A stretch of DNA of 64,000 nt. Origin: Pyropia haitanensis. Lineage: Eukaryota; Rhodophyta; Bangiophyceae; Bangiales; Bangiaceae. The stretch spans positions 3,673,090 through 3,737,089 of the forward strand of contig SDUX01000010.1 in NCBI GenBank assembly GCA_008729055.1, written 5' to 3'. Positions 22,460 to 33,086 of the stretch are shown piece after piece. The stretch's first letter is position 1; every line of letters starts with the position of its first letter. A program made the translations under genes and the position numbers. The notes beneath the pieces were generated by a model that did no database searches, had not been told where the DNA came from, and saw nothing but the letters and a program-made list of their open reading frames with translations.

Positions 22460-22711
22460 GCCGCCGCGGCCGCGGCGGGGGTGGTGGCGCTCGCGCTCGG
22501 ACCCACCCTCGCCGCCGCGTGGGTGGCGCCCGCCGCCCCCGGCGCCGCCGGCCGCGGCGTCGACTGGTCCGCCGCGCCACTCACCGTGCACGGCCGCCGC
22601 TTTGGTGGCCTGTGTGCCGCCGCGGCGGCGGCGGCGGCGGGGGTGGTGGCCGTCGGCGCTGCCGACGGCTGCGTCCGCCTGTACGCGGTGGCCGCGGTGG
22701 GGGGCGGCGGC

Positions 22712-22746
<35 letters not shown>

Positions 22747-23924
22747 GCCGCCGGCGGTGGGCGTGACGCTCACCGAGGTGGCCTTTCTCGGCGAGGCCGA
22801 CGGGCCCGAGCGGCCCGTGGCGGCCGTCGCGGTCGCGCCAAGCGGTGGGCGCGTCGCGGCGCTGCGGTCCGACGGCTCCCTGGCCGTGTGGGCGCGAGGG
22901 GGGGGGGGCGCCGGGGGGGGGGGGGGGACCCCGCGGTCGTGGCGGCTTGTGTTTGGCGCCCGCGGGCGGCACGGCGCCGCGGCAGCGGCGGCGGGTCACG
23001 TTGACGCGGACGGATACGGCGGCGGTGGCGGCGGCGGCGGCGCGGCGAATGGCAGCGGCGGCTCCGAGTCGGGCTCGGATGCAGGGAGCGACGGCGCCGA
23101 CGGCTGTGGCGGCGGCGGCGGCGGCGGTGGCCTCGCGTGGGCCACCGACCCGGCGGGGGTGCCGCTGCTGGGGGTGGCCACGCCGGCGGGCGGCCTCGAC
23201 GTCCTGTGCTTACCCCCCGGGGGGGGGGGGTGTGGCGGGTGCTCGCGTCGGCGGCCGGTGGGGCGGGCAGACGTGGCGGGCCGGGCGCCGGGCCTCCCGC
23301 GGCTGCTGCTGCTGCTGCCGCCGCGGCCGTGGCCGCGGCGGCGGCGGCCGCGCACGCCGCGTCGCCGGTAGCGGCGCTCGGCCCGGGGCTGCTGGTCGTT
23401 GCCGCCGGTGACGCGCTGGTGGTGGCGCGGCCGGCGCTGCCGCCGGCCGCCGCCGCCGCGCGCCTCCCGCCTGCCGGCGACGGCGCGTGCGGCGGGCGGG
23501 AGCTGGGTGACGCCCGCGGCGGCGCCGCCGCCCACCCCGCCGGGGTGACCGCGGGCACCGCCGCCGGCGGCGCCGACGCGGCCGCGACGGCGGCGGCGGC
23601 CGACGCGGCGGCCGCCGCGGATGCGGCGACCGCGTCGCCCTACGCGCCGGGGCCGCAGCTGCTGGGCGCGCTCCTCGCGGGGGGGCGCGTGTGGCAGACG
23701 GCCGCCGCGCTGGGCGCGCTCGCGGCGGCCGTCACCGCCGCGGTCGCGGCGGGGCAGTACGCGGTGACGCCGCCGCCGCCGCCGCTGGCGGTGGTCTTGT
23801 CGACCGCCGCGACGGCGGCAGAGGCGGGTGTGGGGGGTGTCGCCGGTGGCGGTGGTGGGGGGGGCGACCGTGGTGGTGGCGGCGGCGGGTTTGGGGCCTC
23901 CCCCTTTGCGCGGTCGTCGGGGGG

Positions 23925-23964
<40 letters not shown>

Positions 23965-26900
23965 ACGGCGAGCGCGTTTCTCATGACGGGCGGCGCCACC
24001 CGTGGCCGCAACACGTTTGCAGAGCTGATGGCCCGCGCGCACGCCGCCGAGGACCCCGACGCGGACGACGACGACGATGGCTTTGGCGGTGGCGGCGGCC
24101 GTGGCGGCGGCGGCGGCATTGGCGGCGGCGGCAGCAGCTGCGACGACGCGCGGCTGGCCCGCTTTGCGCGCCTCATTGGCCGCGCGTCGGTGCGGGTGGC
24201 GGGCCTGTCCCCCCCGCGGGTGGCGGCGGCGGCGGCGCTCGCCGCCGCCGCCGCCGACACGCGCGCCACGACCGCGGCGGTGGACCCGCCCGCGGCGGCC
24301 TACACGCTCGCCGCCGCCGCGACGCTGCGGGCGGGGGGGGACCTGCCGGCGGGGGTGGCGGCGCTCGCGCTCCACTGCTCGTCTGTCGACGCGCTGCTCG
24401 GCCACTTTGTGCCGGCGCCGTCGCTGGCCGCGCCCGCGGGTGGGGCCCCCGCCGCCGCGGCCGCCGCCCTGTGGCCAACGCTCCGCCGCATTGGCGGCGG
24501 CTGGTGGGCGGCGCGGTCCGCCGGCACCGCCCGGGCGGTAGCGGAGCGTGCCGGCCGCGCCGCGTTTGCCGCGGCCGGCCGTGACCCGGACGCGGCGGCG
24601 CTGTGGTTTATCGTCACGGGCAAGACCGCCGCGCTCGCCGCGCTCTACGCCGCCCGCGGCGCGGAGCGGATGGCCGCGTTCCTGCGGCGCGACTTTCGGG
24701 GCGCGCCGGCCCACCGCGGCGCGGCGGCCAAGAACGCGTACGTGCTGCTGTCCAAGCACCGGCTGGAGCTGGCGGCCGCGTTTTTTGTGCTCGCGGGCGA
24801 CGCGCCGGGCGCGGTCGCGCTGTGCCGGCGGCGGCTGGGGGATGAGCAGCTGGCGCTGCTGCTCGCGCGGGTGCTCGACGCGGGGGAGCTGCCGCCGCTC
24901 GCGGCGGCGTCCCCCGGGGGGGCACCACCCCCGCCCCGCGGTCGCCGGGTGCGGCAGCGGCCCCGGCGGTGCCGCCGTCCCCGCCCGGCCGGGGGGCGGC
25001 CAAGCCCACCGCGGGCCTCTTTGCCGCCACCCTCGACGCGGTCGCCGCCGACGCGGCGGCGGGCCGCCGGCGGCACGCGCAGGCCATGGCCCTGTGGCTC
25101 CGCGGCGACCACGCGGGCGCGCTCGCCGCGGCCGCCGCCGCGGCCGTCGACGGGGAGCCCGTCGAGGCGGTGCGCGTGGGGGGGGGCGAGGAGACAGAGG
25201 GGGGGGGCGGGGGGGGGACGGCCGCCGCCCCGCCGCCGCCGCCGCCGCCCCGCCCGGCCGCCGCGTCCGCGGCGCGGCCGCCCGCGCGCGGCCGCGGCGT
25301 CGCCGCGGCGCCGCCGCCGGCGGTGTCCCCGTTGCCCCCCCCGCCGCCGCCGCTGCCGCCGCTCGCCCCGCCGCGCGCGGTGGTGGCGCTTGGCCACGTG
25401 GCCGCGCTCGCCGCGCGGCCGCCGCTGCGTGGCACTCCCGCCGCGGCCGCGGCGGTCGCGGCCGCCCGGCGGCGGGCGGCCGCGACGCTGCCGCCGGGGC
25501 CCGCCCTGCGGGCGCTCCTCGGCAGCCTCGCCGACTTGGACGACGCGGCAGCCAGCGTAGATAGCGGCAGCGGCAGCGACGGCAGCGACGGCAGCAGCAG
25601 CAGCAGCAATGGGGCCACGGACGAGGAGGAGGCAGCAGAGGACGGTGGCGCCTTTGCCGCGCAGGCGGGCGTACCACCGCTGGCAGACGCTGCCGTCGCC
25701 ACCGACGCCGCCGCCAACAACGACCGCCGCGCCCACCGTCGCCCCCCTCACCACCGCCGCCGTCGTGCGGTGGCGGCCGCCGCGGCGGCCGCCGCGTCGC
25801 GACTGCTTGCCCGCCGGGCGGTCGAGGCGGCCGACGCGGCGGCGGCGGCGGCAGCGGCAGGAACGGCGAATGCGGCCGCGCCCGTTGCCCCCCGCGCCCG
25901 CTCTGCGACGGGCGGCTGCGCCCCCCCCCCCCACCCCCCCGTGCCCGGCGCGGCGGTGGCCACCGCCCTCTCCACCGCGGCCGCCGCCGACGTGGCCGCC
26001 GCGGCCGCGTCGGGCCTCGGCGCCGCCGCGGCGGTCGCGGCCGCCCGGTCGGCCGCGGCCGACCTTGCCGCGGCAGGCCGTCCAGACGCAGCCGCGGCGG
26101 TGGCGGTAGCGGCGCTGCGCCACGCGGCAGGCGCCGCCACTGCAGCGGCGGCGTTGACGGCAGGGGCGGCAGACGGGGAAGGGGGGGCGGCGGGGGGACC
26201 CCTCTCGGGTGGCCCCCCCGCGCCAACGCCCGCCGGCGGCAGCGGCGGCAGCGGCAGCGGCGATGCCGTCGCGTGGCGCCGTGCCGCCGCCGCCGCCGCC
26301 GCGACGCTGCAGGCGGTGCTCGCCGACGCGGCGCGCGACGCGGTCGCCGCCGCGCACGCGGCGCTGCGGCCGCCGCCGCGGGCGCCGCCGCCGGCCGCCG
26401 GCGGTGAGCGGCACGCGGCCGCCGCGGCGGCGGCGGCGGCGGCCACCCGCCTCGCGCGCGTGCGCGGCGCGCTGGCGGTCGTTGCCGCCGCGGATGGGGT
26501 GCCGGCGCTGCGGCGGGCGGCGGCCGCGGCGACGGCGGCGGGGTCGGCGGCGGTGGCGGCGGCGGACGCGGCCGCCGCCGCGGCGGGTGACGTTGGCCGC
26601 TGGGTGGGGGGGGGGGTGCCGCCGCCGCCGTCCGGTGCGGCGGTGGGAACGGCGGCGGTGGGGGGGGGTTGGGCTCATGGCGTAGCGCCGGCGGCGGTGG
26701 CGACGTGGAGCCGTGGGCGGCGGGCGCCGGCACCGCCGCGGGCGGCCTCTCGGCCGAGGGCACTGCCGCGCTGCTGCTGGTGGGCGACGTGGAGCGCGGC
26801 GCGCTCGCGCTCGCGTTTGCCGTGTCGTACCTGACGGGCGACTGGGCGGCGATGGCCGCCTGCCTCCGCGCGTGTGAGGAGGGGGGGGACGGGGGGGGGG

Positions 26901-27286
26901 GGGGGGAGCGGGCCGCCGCCGGTGGTTTCTCTGTCGACGACGACGGCGGCGGCGGCGGCGACGGCGGCGGTGGTGGCGGCGACGGCGACGGTGACGGCGC
27001 GGGGGTGGATGTGGCGACGCTCGAGGACCTGCGCTTTGCCGCCTCTTCCCCGGCGGTGCTCGCCGTCGTGCCCGACGTGACGCTCCGGCGGCACCGCCGT
27101 CGGCCGTCGATGCGCCTCGTCGCGCCGCCGCCGCCGCCGCCGCCCGTGCCGCCCGCACCGCCCCCGCCGTCGTCGTCCGCGACGGCCGACGGGGGCGGGG
27201 CGGCCGGCGGCGGCGTCAATGGGGGCGAGTCCCCCCCCCCCGGGGTTGTCGACGGCATCGACGGCGGGGGGGTGGACAGCGTCGAT

Positions 27287-27320
<34 letters not shown>

Positions 27321-27575
27321 GTGGCGGCGGTGCCGCGTCGCCCGCGCTCGCCGCGATGGGCGGCGTCGGCGCGCCGCTGCACGCGGCGCTCGGCGCGGCC
27401 GCCGCGGCCTACGTCGCGGCGCACATCTCGGCGCACGCCGCGACGGGCGCCAAGCGGCGGCGGCTCGCGGCGGCGCTCCGCGGCGGCGTGGCGGACGGCG
27501 GGCCGGGCGGGCGGGGTGGGGGGGGGGGTGCTGTCGGCAATGGCGCCGCCGGCCTGTGGGGGCTGCCTGCCCGCT

Positions 27576-27607
<32 letters not shown>

Positions 27608-29005
27608 TGGGCGGCCGCGCGCGACGGGCGGGCCGGCTCGGCCTCGTCGGCCGGCCCGTCGCTGCCGTCGCTGTCTTCGTCCGAGTCGCTGTCGTCGCTG
27701 ACGACCGCGTCGGTCGTGTCGTTGCCGTCCATGCCGCTGGTCGCGGCGGACGGGGCGGCGGCGGGGGGGGGGGGGGGGGGGGGAGGCGGGTGGGAGGGTG
27801 CCGCCCCGGCCGGCCGCCCAGGCGCTGCTCGTTGCCGCCGCCGTCGCGCCGCCGGCCGCCGCCGTCGACGGCGACGGGGCGCCGGGGCACCTGGCCGCGG
27901 CCGAGGCGTTGGAGCACGCCGCCGCCGACGCGGTGCTGCGGTGGGTGCCGCTCGCGACGGTCGGCGCGGCGGCGGGCGCGGCGGCGTGCGCGGCGGCGAC
28001 GGGCGTCCCCTCTCCGCCCGCCCCTCGGGGGGGGGCTGTTGCCGCGGCCGCCGACACGCAGCGCGCGGCCGACGCGTTTGCGGGCCTGTGGCGGACGCTC
28101 GGGCGGCTGCCCGAGTACGCGCCGTCGCTGAGCGACGCCGCCACCGTCGTGGCCGCCCACGCCGACGCGGTAGGGGCGGGGGTAGCGGCGGCCGCCGGGG
28201 GGGGGGGCGGGGAGGGGGGGGGGGGCACGGCGTGCCCGAGGCGGTCCCGTCCGCCGCCGGCCAGCCCACCGCCGCCGCCGACGACGGTGGCGATGCCGGC
28301 GGTGCCGGCGGGGACGGCGGCGGCGGCGACGGTGGCGGCGGCGGCGGCGACGGTTCCGCGGCCGCGGCGTCGCGCCGTCGCTTCCTCGCGCGGCGGCTCG
28401 CGACGCGGTCTGGCAGCGTCGGCCCCGCGGCGGCGGCGGCCGACGCGGACGCGGCCGACTACCTCTTCCGCGCCTACCCGGTGCGGTTTAGCGGGTCCGC
28501 GACGGGCCGCTGGTCGGGCCGCGGCCGCTGCACGACGCTGCTGTCGCAGGGCGGCGCGCTCCTCCGCGCCCTCACCGTCGCGTCGTCCGACCCGCCGGCG
28601 GTGGTTGTCGCGGGCGCGGGCGGCCTCCACGAGGTGCTCCCGTCGTCCTACACGGCCGTGCCGCCGGGCTTTCGTGCGCACTACGCGGCGGCGGGGGGGC
28701 GGCGCCACGGGGGGCGCGGCGGGCCCGGGGGGGGGGGGGGGGCACCGCGGGCCGCCCGAGCCGCGCCGCCGCGGCGGGCGGCGGCACCCGCCGGTCGGGG
28801 GGGGGGGGGCGCTCCGCGTCGCCCGCCGCGTTTGGGTTCCACGCGGGCCTTGCCGACGGCAGCGACGGGTCGGATACGGAGACGGTGGCGGCGGCGGCGG
28901 CGGCGGCGGCCGCCGCCGCCGCGCCGCGATCACGGCCGCCGCTCACCCACTCCTCGTCGGCGTCGGTGCTGGCCGACGCGGCGGCGGCGCCAGGGGGTGG
29001 CAGCG

Positions 29006-29043
<38 letters not shown>

Positions 29044-29961
29044 GGCGGCGGCCGCGCCCGTCCCCGCGCGGTGTGGCGGCACGAGGTGGACGTGACGACG
29101 CTGTGCGCGCACCCCCTCCGCCGGCGGTACGCATCGGGCGGCACCGACGGGGTGGTGCGGCTGTGGGACTTTGGCGACGCGGTGTCGGCCGGCGCGCTGC
29201 GGGCGCGGCACTTTGGGCGCGTCGAGCAGCTGGCCTACTCGGCCTACGGCACGACGCTCGCGGCGGTCTACGCGTCCGGCCGCCTCATCCTGTGGCGGTC
29301 GGCCGACACGGGCGTGCCGTCCGCGACGGTGGTGCACGCGTACGGTTCGCGGCGCGGGTCGGGGGCGGTCCTCCTCGACGAGCAGCACACGGTCGCGGCG
29401 GTGGGGGACCCGGGCGGCGTCGCGTCGGGCGGCGGCGCCGCGGCGGTCGGCCACAGCCTGCGCGTGTACGACGTGCGCGCGCACACGCGGCGGGCGGTGT
29501 GGTCGGCGCGCGTACACGGCGAGGCGGGCGAGGCGCGGGCGGTGGCGCTGCTCGCCGACGGCCTCCGCCTCGTTACGGGTGGCGTCGACGGCCGCCTCGG
29601 CGTCGTTGACGTGCGCACCCGCACCGCGGTCGCGACGCTGCCCGCGCACGCGGACGAGGTCGTCGCGCTCGCCGCCGAGGCGCCCCGCGGCCGCGCGCTC
29701 GTGTCGGCCTGCCGTGACGGTGGCGTGGCGGTGTGGGACGCGCGCACGCTGCTGCGGCTGGACGAGCTCCGCGGCGCCCACCCGCCGACGCGGCACTACT
29801 GGTCGGGCTCGGGGCTCGGCGGGCTGGTTGGCAGCCACGGCGTGACGGGCGCCGCGCTGACGGACCGGTCGCTCGTCACGTGCGGGGGGGACGGGGCGGT
29901 CAAGGTGTGGGGGCCGGGCTGGGGGCCGAGCTGGGAGGACTTTGACCACACGGTGGTATGA
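19685..29961 (+). CDS. DMXL: Rav1/DMXL (rabconnectin-3)-like protein, about 3,400 codons, frame-broken
   Basis: Rav1/DMXL proteins are the large scaffold of the RAVE/rabconnectin complex that assembles V-ATPase on endomembranes. The N-terminal part shows WD-repeat strands (LSWSAAGDRLAAVG, LDWKPRGGGHPALLSTDADG, TLRLWAHV). At about 24590-24890 is the family's diagnostic block: ALWFIVTGKTAALAALYAAR, then KNAYVLLSKHRLELAAAFFV and LAGDAPGAVALC, matching DMXL2 'KNAFSLLGKQRFEQSAAFFL'. The C-terminal 300 codons form the second WD domain (GGTDGVVRLWDFG, VAVWDARTLLRL, GGDGAVKVWG) ending at TGA 29961. Start ATG 19685. Coding passes through about 13 frame segments; switches sit in G/C runs near 19870, 20290, 21380, 21915, 22008, 22388, 23225, 24920, 26610-26665, 27775, 28210 and 28740-28800. 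Almost all equal one missing base. Length fits DMXL2 (3,036). Gly/Ala tracts are padding. The gene is probably intact in the organism. Confidence 0.85.
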
Positions 29962-30172
29962 GGTAGGGGGGAGAGGGGGGAGGGAAGCGGGGGGGGGGGG
30001 GGGGGAAACGCGAAGGAGCCGTGTCCGAGCGCCCTGGGATGCCGCAGGTTTGACGACATGCGCTTTTCGTTTCCAAATAGAGCCTGCAGAGGGAACGTCA
30101 AGACTTTTTCCTTGGTTTTCTGAACTGAACGATTGCGCGACAGCACCCAAGCATACTTCGTCACGCTGCAGC

Positions 30173-30177
30173 AAAAA
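30173..30177 (-). terminator. Pol III terminator of tRNA-Arg
   Basis: T5 on the minus strand, 6 bases beyond the discriminator base of the tRNA gene, as expected for RNA polymerase III. Confidence 0.65.
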
Positions 30178-30182
30178 TTACG

Positions 30183-30276
30183 CGACCCCGCAGGGACTCG
30201 AACCCTGAATCTTTCGCATCGGAAACGAACGCGTTATCTGTCCTTCACACACAATCATCCATTACGCCACGGGGCC
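30183..30276 (-). tRNA. tRNA-Arg(CCG) with a 21-nt insertion in the D-loop
   Basis: Read on the minus strand the gene folds as a complete tRNA. The 7-bp acceptor GGCCCCG/CGGGGTC has one G-T pair and discriminator G. The D-stem is GCGT/ACGC. The anticodon arm TTCGT-TTCCGAT-GCGAA gives anticodon CCG (Arg). The T-arm is CAGGG-TTCGAGT-CCCTG. The 94-nt gene is 21 nt too long and all the excess lies in the D-loop, between AATGGAT and AACGC; removing it leaves a 73-nt tRNA-Arg very like other eukaryotic ones. A box TGGCGTAATGG and B box GGTTCGAGTCC are intact. There is no intron at the canonical position 37/38. Confidence 0.93.
30236..30256 (-). other. ectopic tRNA intron in the D-loop
   Basis: 21 nt, starting GATTGTGTG and ending GACAGAT on the minus strand. 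Because GAT occurs at both junctions, the exact ends can slide by up to 3 nt. Introns at non-canonical positions including the D-arm are known from the red alga Cyanidioschyzon merolae and from archaea. Confidence 0.85.
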
Positions 30277-32895
30277 TGCCCGGGACGAAATCTGTCCGGT
30301 TCTTGTACTGTAATTATACTGGTTTCTCGTCGGCGCTGCCGCCGTTGCTACATCATGATGGCTATTCAATCTGGCGCCTTGCGCTGCACGCGACCACAGC
30401 GACGCCGTCTGCGGGCCGGCCATGCTGTGCTCTCGACGTATGGGTCGGGGGCGGTGGGGGATGAGGTTGGCATGAAAACTGGGGGGGGGGACGTGGGGGC
30501 GGGGAGGGCGGCGCCGTGAGGTCCCCAAACCCCGCGTCCAAGTGGTCATGCGGAATCGGAGGCGCTGCAGGATCAGGCGGAACGGCGGGGGGGGGGTGGG
30601 TAGTGCCATGGTTGTGCGCAGAGGGGGCGTTGGGGAAAGGGTGGCGGGGGCGACAGGGCGCGATCTGGACCGCCGCGCGGCGACGGGGGGCGGAGGGGGG
30701 CAGAGTGTGCGCCGGCAGCGACCGGTGCGACCCCCCCCGCTGCCACCACAACCCGCGTAGGTGGGGTCGCGGCGGCACTGCGCCGCCGGCGGGTGCGGGC
30801 GTGTCATCCAGTGCAACAGCCGCAGTGCAGATGGCGGCGGCGGGTGGAGTAGCGGGCCTGAGTGCCCTCCGTTCTCTTTGGGCACGGTGGTAGCGGAGGC
30901 CTCCCTTGCGTCGCTTTACACATCCATGGTGGCGGCGGCGGTGGCGGTGGCGGTGGTGGCGCCCGCGTGTGCCGCCGCCGCGGTCGGATGAGGGGAGAGG
31001 TGAGGGGGCGCTGGCCGCATGCACTGGGTGGCTGGTCGCCGCCGGCCTCTTCGGTGGGTCGGCCAGCATACTCTACGCGGTGGACTGGTGGTCACTGGGC
31101 GGGGGCAAGGCGCGAGGGGGGGAAAAGGCGGGGGCGTGGGGCGGGTTCCATGGCACGCCAGGGCGGGGAGCAGGGGAAGAAGGGGTTTGGTCCCGTGCGC
31201 CAGAGCGAGCATCAAATCCCGCGCCCGTCGTCGCGCGGCACCCACCAGGGCGCTGCGGCGGGCGCCGCATAGAATCTGCGGCAACTTCCGCGCGTCCATC
31301 CGCGGCGGGTAGTCAGATCCGTGGCGGCCGGTGCGGCCGAGGCGGCTGCAGCTGGACACCGCGCCACCGACGCGGTGGCTGGTGCGTTCACTCCCTCCGC
31401 CTCCTCACCCCCCCTCTGGGCAGCGACAGCAGCGGCTGCCGCGGCGGCGGTGACCGTGGCGGCGGAGGTGACCGCGGCGGGGACCCCGTACAGACGACGC
31501 GGCTGGCTTTTGCTTCGGTGTACATCGTTCGACCTATGCCCAACACCCATTTCCCCCCCCCCGGTTCCCTTTTCGTGCAACAGCCGCGTGCAGCACGGAA
31601 GAAGAGGCAAGGGGGGGCGGGTCGGCGGGGGGAGGTGCTGGGTTTTGGTTGCGGCTGGCCGCTACGCCCGTGGCTCGTTGGTCTTTGGCTTATCGCCTGC
31701 GTGCCAGACGTGCTGAGGCGGGGAAGATCGTGAACAGCTCCCCTGGCTGCCGAGGCTCGCCGTGTGCGCTGGCGCCGCCGCCGACGGCCGGTTGTCCCGG
31801 CCACAGCGGCCAGCCGTGCGCTGGCCGTGACCGCGCGCCGGGCGCCGCAGCCGCGGCGGGCGGGACGACCCCGCCGCGTGGCGACCAGCAAGGACAGTGT
31901 CGACAGTCTGTCCCGCCCCGCGCGACGCGGGTGTATGAACTGCGTGGCTCCATCGCCAAGAGCTTCCGCTTGCCCATCGACGCCAGCCGCGGTGGTACGG
32001 CGCGCGGGAGTGGATTCGGCGGGCCAATCGGGTGGTCACGGCCTTGCCGGCAGAGGCCGCCGCGGCCCCCGCGCGTCGGCCGCGCGGCGGGCGGGGCGCC
32101 GCGTGCGTGCTTTCCGCCACCCCCGTGGACGCACGCGCGGATCACCGGTATATTCGCCGACAGCTGGATGCCAGCGCACCGGCCCGTGGCGCCGGCACGC
32201 AGCTCGGGACCGAGGGGGAGAGGAGCAGGGGGTGGGGGTCGGGTGGAGGGAGCGCGCCACCGAGCCAAGAAAAACAGCGTCCCCTTGACCCCTCCCTTCC
32301 CCTTTTTTTTTTGCCACGTATGGGTGCTGGGGGCGGCATGGTCATGCACCGGGTGTCGCTGCGGGCGCGGACCCCGCTGGTCGTGATTTTGGCCAGCCCG
32401 GGACGGCGTGAGCAGATTTGTCAGGCGCCGCGGGCTGAGCCCCGGCGTGCCGCCACCGCCAGCAACTGCCCTTCCGCCCAGACCCCCGCCCCGCCGCCCC
32501 TGCCCCCCCACCCTGCCTCCCCCAGCACCCTCCCTCTCGCCCCTGCGCTCCCCCCCGCCCCTGCGCCGCCCCCCGCCCCTGCGCCCCCCCTCGCCCATAT
32601 CAGCACGGGCCCCCCCGGAAGATGTGCGCTGCCCACCGGGGCTCGTGTCAGACGCAGCCGCGGCGCTCTGCACTGGCGCGTTTGCAAGCACAGCAGCCGC
32701 GCCACCACCACCTTGGCTCTTGCTGTCGCGGTTGTGCCTCTGCAGGGGCGCCGCCGCGCGGGGACCCGTGCAAGGTGTCGCCGCGCCTTTCCGCCCCCTT
32801 CTCCGCCACGCCCGTGTCGCCGCCATTGGTCTTTCCCGCCCTCAATCGCACTGGGGGGGGCGGTGGCACGAGGGCGCCCCACCGGCGCGCGAGAC
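30277..32895. other. intergenic, no gene recognised
   Basis: Moderately to strongly GC-rich DNA. Short open frames on both strands show no domain or consistent composition. A T10 run lies near 32310. Nothing else could be supported. Confidence 0.3.
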
Positions 32896-32901
32896 TATAA
32901 A
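32896..32901 (+). promoter_or_regulatory. TATA box of metalloprotease 1
   Basis: TATAAA, 191 bp upstream of the ATG at 33087. The paralogue on the minus strand has TATAAA at 186 bp from its ATG, so position is conserved. Confidence 0.65.
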
Positions 32902-33086
32902 GAGGTAGCCGTCGCTGGCGCGGGCGGCGCGTGCTGCCCATCCCCCACGCCACGCCACGGCAGGCCGACCGACCAGCCAGACCAGCCCTCCCCCTACGCT
33001 CTGGTCGACCCCCACCGCCGCCGCCCAGCCAGGTCCGTCGGGGCCAGCTTGCCGCTGTGAACCTATTGCCTATCCGCCGCGTCGCA

